Source: Isoetes taiwanensis (taxonomy: Eukaryota; Streptophyta; Lycopodiopsida; Isoetales; Isoetaceae). Taken from it: a DNA stretch of 64,000 bases. The position numbers and the translations under genes were made by a program. Within the stretch, counting starts at the first letter, position 1; each line of letters begins with the position of its first letter. The notes under the pieces are model-generated. The model did not search any database. It was given only the letters and a program-made list of their open reading frames with translations, and was not told the DNA's origin. This document shows positions 35,051-46,802 of the stretch, in pieces. Location: assembly GCA_021234155.1 (NCBI GenBank), contig JAJEKV010000035.1, positions 9,918,407-9,982,406 on the forward strand. Direction: 5' to 3'.

Positions 35051-35217
35051 TCATTCCTGATAATGGTCGCCACATGGCGAGCTCTCATTGGATATTAAAA
35101 CAAGAATGAAGACTAACTTGGGTTTTGATGCTATTTTCTGGCCTGATACCTGACTAAAGAGCTTCAGATTAAGCATTTTAACTGGGAAACACTTGCGCAT
35201 TTTGGTGGTGATCCCAT
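35051..35217 (-). pseudogene. Degenerate paralogue of the small basic protein at 36.9 kb
   Basis: ATG 35217 gives MGSPP, then a one-base shift leads to KMRKCFPVKMLNLKLFSQVS GQKIASKPK. The upstream DNA (TTGATTTCTTCA before the ATG) and the residues MRK, QKIA.K.K match the 36.88-37.07 kb gene. The 3' part is unrelated and stops soon. This is an old duplicate, now dead. Confidence 0.5.
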
Positions 35218-36870
35218 GTGTGAAGAAATCAAGGAAATGGATGCCCGTTTGCCGAAATAGGCCAAAATAAGTTGAAGGCGACTGTGCAGATAAGTAGTTA
35301 GTGGCAGGGGTGATTTTTATAGCATGAAATTTGAATTACAGAGGGACTGCAGCGTGCTGAGGAAGCAAAGAATTAGGTTGTGAATGTCGTGTATAAGACA
35401 CCATATCATTCCTTTTTCTTTTTGAAAATAAGAATCAGTGCAGCTAAACTGCTCATTTGTTGACTGCCAAGACTTTGGATTATAATTTATAAACAGGTTA
35501 AACCCTTTTGACTAGAATTTTATTTGTGTATTTGCAACGTATGCATTTTGTTTAAAATGGTTTGTGTGGATTTGTTCATCTGCTTCTGTAGATTATGTGG
35601 GCTCCATCAGTTATTTTGCAATAATTATTGGTGTGTTTATCTCTCATAGAACAGTTGCTTTTTGTGGACATTAAAGTTTGTATTCGATTCTACTATTTGA
35701 GAAGCAAATTCTCATAACTAAAACCCGCCTGTGTAGAAGCGTGGAAAACTTCTGTAAACATGGTCAGGCTTAAATAAGAAATAATTCAATTGACACAGGG
35801 ACTTCAAGAGGTTGGAAACAACGCGTGAAGGGTGGACCCTTTATTCAATGTTAATAACAGCGGAATTTATCACTAATGTGGGCCACTGGATTAAGATGAT
35901 TTCATGTATGTATGTAAAAATTCGTTCAAATTCCCACCTCTGCCATTAATGGACTAGAATGAAAATAGAGGAGATTGTATGTTTGCTCTTCAATAATGAA
36001 CACTTTCATGACTTTACAAAGTAGATAGAAAGGGCAATGCAGCTATACTAGTTTTGTTTTGACTGTGATAACATTGGGGTTACTTGTAACATTGGAATGG
36101 TATTTCAAATGGTTTATTTTGATTTATGTATGCTTCATATATTGAATGGGCATCTAGGAAATCCCATAAAGCCTATCAATCTATCTCAAATCAAATACAG
36201 ATTTTTGTATCCTCAAGCTTCTAAGTCAGTCTCAAGAAAACCTTCAGTGCCACGTGTAAGAAACTAATCTTCTGGCGTTGCTTCCCTTTTGAGCACTCAT
36301 AAAAGGCATATAATCTTTTGAGGATAAAAGGCGTGGTTGTTCAAAATTTTGTAATGTTGATACTAATCCGATCAGTCTGTTTAATTTTTGAAAGCAACGT
36401 CCTTAAGATCACTATAAGAGATCCTCAGATCCATTCCTTATAAATCCTCAGATCCCTTAGACTTCCTTCAAAATGGCACAAAAATAAAAAGGGGGATACA
36501 TCATTTTGATGGCTTCAGTGCTCTTGAAAATATAATGAGCATCTGTCTGTCTAGCAAGGTTGTGATGGAACATTTGATTTGCACAAAGAAATAAAATATA
36601 GATTATTACTACTTAATATTGAATCATTTTACACATATCCAGGCATAAATATATCCATCGCATCCATGAACAAATTACCTTTAATCTGTGTTGGGGGTAA
36701 TTTGTTGAATTCCTGCTATGTTCTAGAGCTCTTTTACAGAAAAAATAGCGAGATATCTTGAATCTGCCATTTTTGAGCTCTAGAAACAGATAGAATCATG
36801 CATGGCCCCATAGTGAAGCCCAGTTTCTTGAAGCCCAGTTAATCATTTGATATGCTAATTGCACTGAATC
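35218..36870. other. No gene seen
   Basis: AT-rich interval between the two related small frames; nothing else recognisable. Confidence 0.5.
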
Positions 36871-36876
36871 GTCTGA

Positions 36877-37068
36877 TCAAAGCCTTGACAAATAGTTCCC
36901 TGCTGGGAAATAATTGACCACCAAAGGCGCAGTAGATTTATGAATCTTTCGAGAAGGGAGCTTGGATTTGGCAGCTATTTTCTGGTCTGAAACCTTGTTT
37001 GAAGGGCAGAAGCAGAGTTTCTGAAACAACCTCTTAATTGAAGAAGGTTTGCGCATTTTTCGACCCAT
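36877..37068 (-). CDS. Small basic protein, faintly SAUR-like
   Basis: ATG 37068 encodes 63 residues: MGRKMRKPSSIKRLFQKLCF, a Lys/Arg-rich middle, and STAPLVVNYFPAGNYLSRL at the end. The basic N-terminus with S-I-K-R-L followed by a short hydrophobic segment faintly recalls SAUR auxin-response proteins, but the core VPKGHFAVYVG-type motif is not there and the protein is shorter. The frame remains open upstream of this ATG to 37227; I prefer 37068 because the paralogue at 35.2 kb shares it. It may be a truncated gene. Confidence 0.3.
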   Translation of the reverse strand: MGRKMRKPSSIKRLFQKLCFCPSNKVSDQKIAAKSKLPSRKIHKSTAPLVVNYFPAGNYLSRL

Positions 37069-37230
37069 GGCTGAGCAATTGAAGAAATCAATGCGAGCTT
37101 TTTGCAAAACCAATTTCAGGAAAAGCACCATTTTATAGCAATGGATGGCTTGAGCCTCAAGAATTCGTGTGTGTGGAAGAAGTCCGTAGCTTGAATTCCA
37201 AGTAACAGAGACACTGTAACGAGTCACGTA

Positions 37231-37766
37231 ATGATGTGGCCATTCTGTTGTGAATTATGGACATGCCTAACACGAGTTTTGATATATTTTGTAATGTTAT
37301 GGAAAGACCATGGCCTTTTTCCTTTTGTTTTCGATCGGAATATTCAGGAATCTTCCACAAATGCTATTCATAGTTGTAGAAAGAGTCTAAGTTGTTTAGG
37401 TGTTGCACAAGGCAAGTCGCTTGAACTTTGTGGACAATTGAACACAAACGCTATCATAATAAACATGTTGCAATTAGAAAGGCCATTTCCTTTAACTAGT
37501 GTAATAAGGATACAGACTTGGCCCTAGGCTGAGTCACTTTGACCCTTACGATGCCGTCAAGAATGAACCTTTATGCCAACATTTTAGTCCCTCATAAGCC
37601 ATGAGATCATGATTTTGTCTATCCATTTGTATTTGTTTGTTAGTTTGCAGGTCGCTTTCTACTGAAACAAATATTTTCTGAACCATCTACAGATCATTTT
37701 TCCACGAGAAAGAAAAGGACACTTTGCAAGCTTCTTCTTGCTACATTTAACCAAAATATAAGGTAA
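37231..37766. other. No gene seen
   Basis: One open frame (37231-37527) without motifs. Nothing else stands out. Confidence 0.4.
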
Positions 37767-37974
37767 GGTTATCGGTGTGGCCGAGGACGATAATTAAAAA
37801 TGCGTACCGAGGTTATACGTTCGAGGCTAGATATTTGGCACGCAAGGTCGAGGCCCATTAGGGCCGAGGGCCGGACCGAGCAGGCCACGTTCTTACGTGC
37901 CAAATACCTGGCCGAGGACGTACAACCGAAGCCACGTATTTTTGGTTATCGACTGAGGCGAAGACCGACAACCA
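37767..37974. repeat. Foldback element (MITE-like)
   Basis: A left arm 37767-37855 and right arm 37869-37974 are imperfect reverse complements for about 85-90 bases. Landmarks are GGTTATCGGT at the left edge against ACCGACAACC at the right edge, and ATATTTGGCACG against CGTGCCAAATACC inside. The element is GC- and CpG-rich in AT-rich flanks. No target duplication is certain. Confidence 0.85.
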
Positions 37975-37994
37975 CCTTTTTGGTCTTATATGGA

Positions 37995-38044
37995 ACTGAT
38001 AACTAGTTATCAGTACTCCTCCAGTACTGATAACTAGTTATCAG
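37995..38044. repeat. Twin palindromes ACTGATAACTAGTTATCAGT
   Basis: The 20-bp perfect palindrome lies at 37995-38014. It recurs at 38027-38044 (18 bp perfect) after AGTACT. The two copies with the AGTACT blocks also form a larger inverted repeat about a CCTCC centre. They directly follow the foldback element. Confidence 0.9.
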
Positions 38045-38652
38045 CCTGCACAAAAGAATAATAACAAAAAAACAAGGACTCTCCCTTTACACTAAAGATT
38101 CCGATAAAACAAAATGACATTGAGCATTAAGTCTGCTTTTTCCTAAGCCTTTATGCTACATTCAAAATTTTATATAATTATTCACGTTTAGCAACAATGT
38201 ATAACAATGGCCTTATGTTTGCCCAATTTCCACTTGGAGTGTTGGCCACTGCTACGTGGCAACGCCAAAACTGTATTTCGGAACATATCATTGGTTGTAC
38301 ATTCTTACCTTATGCTTCATGCAAGTATAGGTCAGACCATTCCATTTAAATGTTCTAAAATGTTGTTTTGACTTGGTTATTTCCAATTTATTAGTGCAAA
38401 AAGTCATGACTTTGTTCAACTGCTTCGAATTAACATAAATTTGTAATTACGCCCGACATAAATTTGTAATTACGCCCGACAACACCTGGCACCTATGACT
38501 AGTTATGAATATGTTAGGACTTTTAAAGCAACCCAGTGTAAATCTACAAAATAAAGTGCACTACATTGATAGTGCAAAGTACTATATGCAAGCTCTTTGC
38601 AGTGTCAGTCCACTTTCGTTCTATAGAAAATAAAGTAGCAGAGCATGATTAC
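38045..38652. other. No gene; one 24-bp tandem repeat
   Basis: ACATAAATTTGTAATTACGC plus CCGAC is repeated twice in tandem at about 38,433-38,480. Otherwise unremarkable AT-rich sequence. Confidence 0.5.
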
Positions 38653-39002
38653 TGATATGGTGGTGCTCGGGGGAGTGGTTCGGAAAGTAAGAACAAGATA
38701 GTTACATGGGAAATGAACATAAAACTTGCACCATTGAGATATTTATGGAACCTTGGAAAAGGTTGAGATCTTATAATTGTCCCACGTACCTTTACCTTTT
38801 TCCAAAAAGGCTTCTAATCCCTATATAAGGGGAAGAGGTGCGCTTATTGAATTCAGATCCATCTCCATCCCTGTCTGCTCCTTCAACTGCCTCTTGCCAC
38901 CTTCCACAAACCCTGTATCTGTTTCTTAGATAGGATTCTCTAAGGGTTGATGATCCTAACCCTTTCTTGCTTGACATAAATTGCACATGGACTATCTTCG
39001 AA
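38653..39002 (+). repeat. LTR-like direct repeat, left copy
   Basis: About 350 bp, begins TGATATGGTG and matches 45101-45450 at roughly nine of ten positions. It contains a TATA box (CTATATAAGGGG, 38821) and downstream C/T-rich leader sequence, the layout of an LTR or a duplicated promoter. Both copies are in the same orientation. Confidence 0.8.
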
Positions 39003-39099
39003 CATAAATTTCTCATAAATTCTTACCTTGATCCTACCAAGCAACATTCCGGCAATGGTATGCCCTTTTATTGCCTTTTATCCTCTGTTATTTCTTCTT

Positions 39100-39383
39100 C
39101 TGTGTTCGGGAACATTTTTGAGAAGGTGGAACACAAGCCCTGCTTCTCGCAAATGCCCCAAGATTGCCCGTCGCTCTCTGGAACTATGGATTCTCCCGAC
39201 CAATGCAGCTGAAACAGGGGTTTTTCGATTTCTGGAACAGGGTCTGCTACAATGATAAGCGCAGCAGCTCCATCTCCGAATAATGCAGACCCGATAAGCC
39301 CATCCAGATGGGTTTCTGAAGGAGCTCTGAATGTCACCGCTGTTACTTCGCCACAGGCAACCAGCACTCTGGCCCCTTTGCAG
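39100..39383 (-). pseudogene. Chalcone synthase-like (type III PKS) fragment
   Basis: From 39379 the minus frame reads [40 protein letters not shown], then [20 protein letters not shown]. This is the middle of plant chalcone/stilbene synthases, including the Phe of the ALFGDG gate. After SDG (39167) one base is lost; the next phase gives [19 protein letters not shown] to about 39,100. The catalytic Cys lies upstream and the His and Asn downstream of the part kept, so no active enzyme can be encoded. It follows the S-domain fragment without a gap, in the same frame. Confidence 0.92.
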
Positions 39384-39384
39384 G

Positions 39385-40048
39385 TTGAAGAAATATTAGA
39401 ATCTGCAAGACTTAGTTCAAGATTATTGGGTTTGTAGATGAGCGAAGCTTGCTTGCAAAGATCAGAACTGGAGGCTTTAACAAAATAAGGCTGTACTTTG
39501 CCTGTTATGTTGAGATAGAAAACCAACCTATTATATTCAATAGTTGCAGTATAGATCCCCTGTTCTCCAGTTGAAGAGGTTTTTCTGCTCATCAGCATGG
39601 AGAGACTTGCAAGGCTCTGCCATGGGAGTATAACATCAGAAGGAAAATCAAAGCTTTTCCATATCACTTGACGCTCATTGTTATACATTATCCAGTTGCC
39701 AGACTCGTTCAGCTCTGTAGAAGATACATTAATTGAAGATTCCCAAATTAAACCTCCATTTTCTGAGCCCGAGTTTAAAAGTATAAACTTTGAATTAATT
39801 CTGCCAAGCAACAGGGCGGATTTTTCTTTGGCAGGACATTTCTGCTGGGATCCAGACAGGAACACCGATGCTTACATTATTACTGCAACCCATAACAACT
39901 GACAAGTTGAAGTTTCCAAGATTGTTGTTGAACTCGTAAAATGCCAAACAAAAGGTTCCATTGTCGCTCTGCATCAGATCATTTCCTCTATACCCAGTTC
40001 TGAGGATCCTGTATTTGCCTTCGGATCCAACATATTCAGACAAATACT
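39385..40048 (-). pseudogene. S-domain (G-type lectin) receptor fragment
   Basis: Minus-strand reading: YVGSEGKYRILRTGYRGNDL, SDNGTFCLAFYEFNNN, GVPVW (40.04-39.84 kb). A one-base shift near 39,845 follows, then [53 protein letters not shown] (bulb-lectin repeat: SFD.P.D..LP.Q) and [16 protein letters not shown] to about 39,385. This is the mannose-binding lectin half of an S-domain receptor kinase or related secreted protein. Signal peptide, EGF/PAN parts and kinase are missing. It is joined directly to chalcone synthase sequence, so it is a truncated, chimeric pseudogene. Confidence 0.88.
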
Positions 40049-40801
40049 GCTGCAGTATTGGTTACGTTCCATAAGGAAGGCAATCTATTAGTAGTTAGTG
40101 ATATAAATGAGAAGATAATATAATATGTCTTGCCTTCTGTTGTCAAGAGGGATTGTTAGAATCTACAAATACAAAGAATAGGCTGGCAACAAAAAGTATG
40201 CAACCAAGCTGTACTAGCTGGAGTTCCATATCCAAATATTTGACACACATGAAGTTAAAAATAAAAGCAGGGAAAATGGTATAGGACCTAATACAATCTA
40301 TGTATTTGATTAGGTGCTAATACAATCTATGTATTTGATTTATCGAAATACTTTGTTCGTGGTTCTCACGATCAAAATATGCTGCAGTAGGCAGCCGTCT
40401 TTAACAATTAGAAGTTTTCACAGGAAGCCTTAATCAAAGACCTGGAGAGCACTGAAATTTTAAAGATCTAAACGAGTTTCAAATAATAAATCCAAAATTC
40501 AATTGTGGGGAAGCGCCAGCCTTGACGTGCGGGCACCGAACACAAGGCAACAAAATGCAGGTTCAAATTCTGCATGTTCTAGCATGTATAGACGAGTTGG
40601 GGAAGAGAAACGTTCGCGGCGGCCTTGGCCGCCGTGATAAGTTTCTTATAATTATAATTATAATTCTGAGAGAGACACTGTGTAGGCCATGATGGTCTAT
40701 ATACCGTTGTCACTCAACAACTGCTGCCTTAACTATAAGTCAAACAAAACAAGAATCTACATCATAAATAATCATGGAACGATTTGAAAAGATGGACTCA
40801 C
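40049..40801. other. No coding seen
   Basis: A 32-bp unit around TAATACAATCTATGTATTTG is repeated at about 40,288-40,313 and 40,317-40,340. A short GC-rich palindrome CGGCGGCCTTGGCCGCCG lies near 40,617. The next PAP exon expected here was not found. Confidence 0.45.
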
Positions 40802-41843
40802 TGTTCTCTCATATGCATGAACATGACCTGCGAAAACAATGTCCACCTTGTATTGTACAAACCAAGATTCAAATTGGACGCGCATTGTTTCTCCTTCCAT
40901 ATAGTGATAATTGTTACTGTTGTACCATGGACTGTGCAAAAGTACTATCAACCATGGCCTTCTTTTTCTATCAACATTTTTGAGGTCATTTTCCAGCCAA
41001 GTGTACTGTGGGGTGTACTTTCCTGAAACCAGTAGGCGATTAGCATGGGGACATTTCAAAAGCAGCTAAAACAATACTAGATTAAGGTTCTGCTCCTCCA
41101 TGCAAGCGTGATATTCAATAAAAATCTTTCATACCTCTCTCCTTTATTATCTATGCTCGATACAACATAATCTTCTACAAGTAAGAAAGCAGAAATCAAC
41201 ATTAAATCTACAGAGTACTTAACAGCATTCACTAAAAACCAAGCAGTCTTATAGTCACCATGTAGAAAGATTCTTGAGCACAAACCAGTTCAACATCACT
41301 TGCCCTTTAGATGTTATTAAACTTATATGAAACAAATCGTAAATGTAAAATCATATTCATATCATTCAAAACAAGTAGTAATAGAATTGATGACACTATT
41401 TTTCACTGTCACTCACCATATGAAGAGTATGAAGATAGAACTATTATATGTGTTATTGCCCGGTTAATAGAATACCAAAGTGGAGAGGTGCTATTTGAGG
41501 AACGATAAGGAGTGTGAAACCTATGAAGGTAAGGTTTGAACGCAGTTTTTTCTCCCTGCAATGGCAAGCAACGTCAAATTATCAAATTGAGTTTTTATCA
41601 GTTTTTGATGTCTACTTACAATTTCAGGAATAAACTCAATCTCGTGATTGCCAGCAATCCAGATCCAGGATTGATATGCAGTGCTTGACTCCACTAGACG
41701 TCCCCAAGTGTCCCATCTTCTATTGTCATCATAGGGGTAGTTGTCCGCATAGGATAAATCACCCACATATAACAGAGCCTGTCCATTGCTTCCAAGATAA
41801 TGCTGAAGCGTTTTCAATGAAGAGTATGTCTAACCAAGGTCTC
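40802..41843 (-). pseudogene. Purple acid phosphatase, three exons, broken
   Basis: Exon A 41843-41620 (acceptor TTTGTAG, donor GTAAGT): GDLG, stop, [38 protein letters not shown]. Exon B 41555-41417: [40 protein letters not shown]. Exon C 41022-40802 (acceptor TTTCAG, donor GTGAGT): [41 protein letters not shown]. Four of the five metal-site blocks (GDxxY, GNHE, VxxH, GHxH) are intact and the first survives as GDLG; the enzyme is a secreted Fe-Zn/Mn phosphomonoesterase. The Gln after GDLG is TAG (41830-41832), closing the frame. N-terminal fibronectin-like and C-terminal exons are not found, so about 195 of some 450 residues remain. Introns are retained, so the copy came from genomic DNA, not mRNA. 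Confidence 0.93.
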
Positions 41844-44800
41844 CTACAAATATATATTTGCCTTTTAGTATCAAGCCTATCTATGCATTTGCCAGCTATT
41901 TAACACAATCATATAGTACACAATGCCTATGTCAATGCTTATAGCACGAGCACGCATGCAGACAATTCTATAGAAACTTGTATTTACTCACAAGGCCTCT
42001 ACTAAAGCCCTCGTCTTGCCACAACTCAGCAATAAACTCGAAAAGCCATCTAAAAATGCACATACAGAGATAAGAAAGAAGCTCTTCTACAGACCTGTTT
42101 TAACTGAAAGAAAAGTATAGTTTCTGCAAAAAATGGATATGAGACAATTTTTTAGCTGAATTTGAATGCACTGTACATGACATGAGCATTTGTAACATCC
42201 TCTAGATGCATGTATGCAAATAATTTGTCACTTGGAATGTCTCTTAAGCCCTCAGAAGCAGCCAGCCAGTGCCTTGTTTACACTAATTGGTCCAACAACT
42301 ATGGCAATGTTAATAACCATCATATCCATGGAAAAAATTAGTGGCTATATATAGCCAAATGGCAATTTTTTAGGGGTCTAAGCAATTTTTGCGGCGAATT
42401 TTATGAAGAGAGATTTCTTTTTACAAAATAAAAAATAGCCATAGTTAAAACAAGTACTCCATTATTTTTTTAGGATTAGCCAAACTATTTTCCCCCTTTT
42501 CTTTAAGGAAAAGGGGTATATTAAATCATTAATAGCCAAATAAAAATGAATTCTTATTATAGACTTTTACACATCCCCACCTACCGTCATCAATGATAGT
42601 AGTTTTTTTAACTATAAATTTCTATTATATATACCACATATGCATCTTCAAAAAGGAACTGTAAGAGATGGCCAATATCCCTCTAGATGCCCGAGTTGGT
42701 TGCATAACATCTTCCCTCAAGGGTTGGAGATAAGTGCAATTTGATCACCACATCTACAAGATGTCTTTGTATTGAATGTAGTTCAGACTACGGATGTTAT
42801 AAGTTATATTGTGAGCTTCTGTTAAAAGTTTTTCAATATTATTATATGTTCCTTGATTGTTAATTATTATTTATAATTGTAGTACAATATATCTAAAGCT
42901 ACAGAATTTAATTTACATCTTTTGCTTTTTCCAATTAAAAAAAATATCCAAGTGAAAGTTTATAGTACATAATTCAAAAGTTTCGCCAAGTCCAAATATA
43001 TATAAATGTAATAATAATAATAACTTTAGCCAAATTAATATCATAAAATACTGTAAAATTTTGAAAAATAGCTAAACCATTTTTTATGACAAAATATATA
43101 GTATGCTTAATATCTACATCCTTATCTACTGCAAGTGACCATGCTGGCCTGTTTGAGTTTTTGTTGCTGCTCCAGATGAAGCCATCAGAGATCATAGCAC
43201 ATTCACTTCAATGGCACATGGTGGTGACATTTGTACTTCATTTGATAGTAAGAACAAATGTTTTCTTGTGCCACTGTCTTTTATCAGAAATGATTTATAG
43301 ATAAATGGCCAGTTTATCTGAAATGCAATGTAAGAATCTAGCATTCTGTCCAAGCATTCGTGGCCAATTATATATGATCATTGCATTGTATTTCTTGTTT
43401 GATAGAGTCATCCTAGCAGGAACAAAAAATGGTGGCCTCAAAGGCCTCAAAAAGCATCCATGGTTATGCTTGCATACAATAAAAAAGAGCTTAACTCTTC
43501 ATGAAATGGATCGTTTACTGCAAACAAAAGCAGTCAAAGTGAAGAACAAATATGCAACATATATGTCATGCATATAATATGATCAACCCCTTTTGTTTGC
43601 ATCCACTGCAATAATGGCTCTGCCAGAAGAAGCATTTGAAGCGGAGGCTCTACTTGTGACAAAGCTTTCTCATCATTCTCTTCACCTGACTCCAAAAGCA
43701 TTGCCGGATTGTGTTTGTAGAATAAGAACCCTTTTGCCCTGATGCCATGCTCAGCAGAGAATCATTGAAAAAAGGAAAGACAAACTTTAAAAACCAAACG
43801 AATCTAGCAAAATCTTGAAGATGCGAAGAAGTAGAAGCTGACTTGCCGTGATGCCATGCTCAGCTAAAAACCATTGCTCGTAGCTTTCATACAGCCGGTT
43901 AGCCTGTTCGAACAGCAGCCCCCAGCAACAGGGGTGACCGCCAATTTATTGCCGGAGCAAGTTTGTAGCAGTTTTCCGCATATTCTAAGGATATACTGGC
44001 ATATAACATGAATATGCCTAAAACCCACACAAACAAGGGATTGCCCCCCTAGGGGCAACCCAAAAAAGGGGGGGTCTGATATCCTGCAAATCCACTATAT
44101 GTTGAGATATTCTATCCTGGATCGACATTCCTAGATCAAAGCTTCCAATTGATCCCTTTACCTGCTGTCATGGTCATAATCTGCGACCAAGGTCTTAAAT
44201 CCGACCTATTTATCTGTTCAAAGACGTTTCTACTGGGCCATAGCTAGAGCAGAAGATTGCAGCTGTTGGGAGATCTTACTCGAAGCCACAACCACTTCAA
44301 GCAACTGCCATCATTTTTTTTTTCCCAGAACCCCAATCTTAACTAGCTAGGCCTGTAGATTGAAACAAAGGTTGACGATGTCAAGTATCCGCCATAGCCG
44401 AATTAGAAATCCTTGAAGGAAAATTTGTTTCTGAAACACCTTGCCACTTTGTTCCGTAAGTTTTCTTTTGTCTGAGCTTTACTTTAAAATGCAAGGGATA
44501 ACATATTTGCCTTGAGCCTTGTGTAAACCTTATGTTTTGATAACTATTCCTCTTTAAAATTTGACATTTTGACCTTCCTTTGAGTGTGGCCATTTTTTTT
44601 AGGGCCTGTTTGTAAAATGCTCATATAGAAGTGCTAACAAGCTTAATTGCAAACCAAAATGATATTTCCTTTGTTGAAAGATTTTTTTCTTTTTTGTTTT
44701 TTTGGAAAAGACAATGACATTACAACGTAAATGAAACTTGTGGAGGAGTGTGAGCGAACTTTGCAAGAATAATAAGCAAAGTTGGGAGACAATCAAGTTT

Positions 44801-45085
44801 TGGAATTCTTTAATATCAAGTTTTGATATACGTAGTATTCTTGAATTCTTTAATGATTATAAAGATGTCAAGTCCTCTAAGTGAACTGAGGCCATTTCTA
44901 ATAGAATTGAAATGAAAGTCTTTATTGGACAAGAAAATTTTTAGCCTAAAGAGCTGGACTTGGAAATTTTTAGCCTAATGGGCTAGAATTGAATATTTCT
45001 GATTGTGGATTCAATCAGGGTTGTAACAATGGACTTGGTTATGTTAATTTGCCATATAATTTCTTGATCGAGGACGATCAATCCC
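41844..45085. other. No gene identified
   Basis: Very AT-rich at 42.3-43.1 kb, including the palindrome TGGCTATATATAGCCA at 42,342. Short open frames lack motifs. It may be the internal non-coding part of an LTR element if the flanking direct repeats are true LTRs. Confidence 0.4.
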
Positions 45086-45450
45086 GGGAAGGGGAGGAAT
45101 TGATATGGTGTTGCTCAGGGAGTGGTTCAGAAAGTAAGAACAAAATAGTTACATGGGAAATGAACATAAAACTTGCACCATTGAGATATTTATGGAACCT
45201 TGGAAAAGGTTGAGATCCTATAATTGGCCCACGTACCTTTACCTTTTTCCAAAAAGGCTCCTTAATCCCTATATAGGGGGAAGAGGTGCGCTTATTGGAT
45301 TCAGATCCATCTCTATCCATGTCTGCTCCTTCAACTGCCTCTTGCCACCTTCCACAAACCTTGTATCTGTTTCTCAGAGAGGATTCTATAAGGGTTGATG
45401 ATCCTAAACCCTTTCTTGCTTGACATAAATTGCGCATGAACTATCTTGGA
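45086..45450 (+). repeat. LTR-like direct repeat, right copy, after a purine tract
   Basis: A purine run GGGAAGGGGAGGAA (45086-45099) immediately precedes TGATATGGTG at 45101, where the match to 38653-39002 begins. Purine tract followed by TG is the junction expected at a 3' LTR. The match ends near 45,450. There is no clean CA end or target duplication, so two independent copies of an LTR plus leader remain possible. Confidence 0.7.
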
Positions 45451-45769
45451 GATTTTTTTTATTTTGCGAGCCCAGTTGGGTGGAGAGCTTTGGGCTAAAG
45501 GCCTGGTTTGAAAATCCTTAATGTTTTATTGTTGGTTTGATCTTTTGATTACTGGCTAACTTTTGATTCGTAACAATTACACCTGAGAATGAAGATTCGA
45601 TCAGTATGCAACAAGCTTATACATACTGGAAACTCCAAATGTGACCTTTCTGCAAAAAAATGTGGACTTATAAAAGCTTTTACAGTTCTAATGAGCATCC
45701 AACCTATATATACCAACCGCCCAAGTCAAGTTGCAATGAAAACTTGCCGATGAAGAAGACAGGGTTTTG

Positions 45770-45913
45770 TATGACCTGTACTACTCACAACATAACTGGA
45801 GATTTAATATAAACAGCATAAATCTCCAGTTATGCATAAATTGTGAGTAGTACAGATCGTACAAGAAAGCCATGCATAAATTGTGAGTGGTACAGGTCGT
45901 ACAGAAAGCCATG
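45770..45913. repeat. Foldback plus 40-bp tandem repeat
   Basis: TATGACCTGTACTACTCACA (45770-) pairs with the region around 45,827-45,866 with one 8-base bulge. The right arm unit (GCATAAATTGTGAGT.GTACAG) is then repeated once more to about 45,913. Confidence 0.8.
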
Positions 45914-46291
45914 GAATGCCACTTTCTAAGACCAAGATAAATATTGTGACTGCGTACTGCCGAATATCATATGTAGTAAGGTAAAAATGAATAGAAAACT
46001 GCACATACATTCATACAACAGTTTCATCCTTGGAAATGCAGGCCATTAAACATTTCCAAGTTTTTTTGTTGGCATTCTATTTGGGCCTCCTTTTTTGCAC
46101 TGAACTTTTATCATTTGTACCCATTCCATTACAAGGTTTAGGTCTTAGTGAGGATGAGAAATGCGGTCAATGGAAATCATTGTTAACTTTTTACAAAACA
46201 ATTAGCTATGACAATGTGGAGATTTTGCTGCTATCCACCTTATAAAAGAGGAGATAAATAAGTGGGATGGTATATTCCTATAGACGGAGAT

Positions 46292-46801
46292 TGTTGTTAG
46301 TTCAACTTATTTAAATCAATTCTCTAGTAATCTCACTAGAAATATCAATGTTCAACAACCAAATAATTCAATAATGAATTAGCTTTCAACCTTGATTTAA
46401 TTTAACTAGACAATACCCTTAAACCATTGAATTCACAATTTCGCAAAACACTGTAGCTTTGGTATTGACTGAATTACTGTAGCAACATTTGACCTTACTT
46501 ATTGAACTGTTATTTGGTAGATCTGGCTCGCTCAGAGTTAGTTCTACAGTTCATAGATATATATAGATCAATGGATCTGGCGGTTAGACAACCGAGATTC
46601 ACAGGTCCAACGGTTTTGCCTCCACCGAGTATTTAAATACAGACTTGCCTTGATCTTATTTGTTAGCTTAAGTAAGAAATAGGATTTCCCTCTAAACATT
46701 CGATGGTCTTCAACTTAAACCTTTAGCATGTTAATATTCAAAGAGCAATATATTGACCCCATGTGACTATTGCTCATAAGTAGCAAATAAGTTTAATATG
46801 A
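46292..46801 (-). repeat. Copia 3' LTR, distal part
   Basis: Matches 61458-61965 of the other LTR. It ends at the L1 target duplication AAGTTTAATATGA (46789-46801); the rest of the LTR resumes at 57797. Confidence 0.95.
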
Positions 46802-46802
46802 G

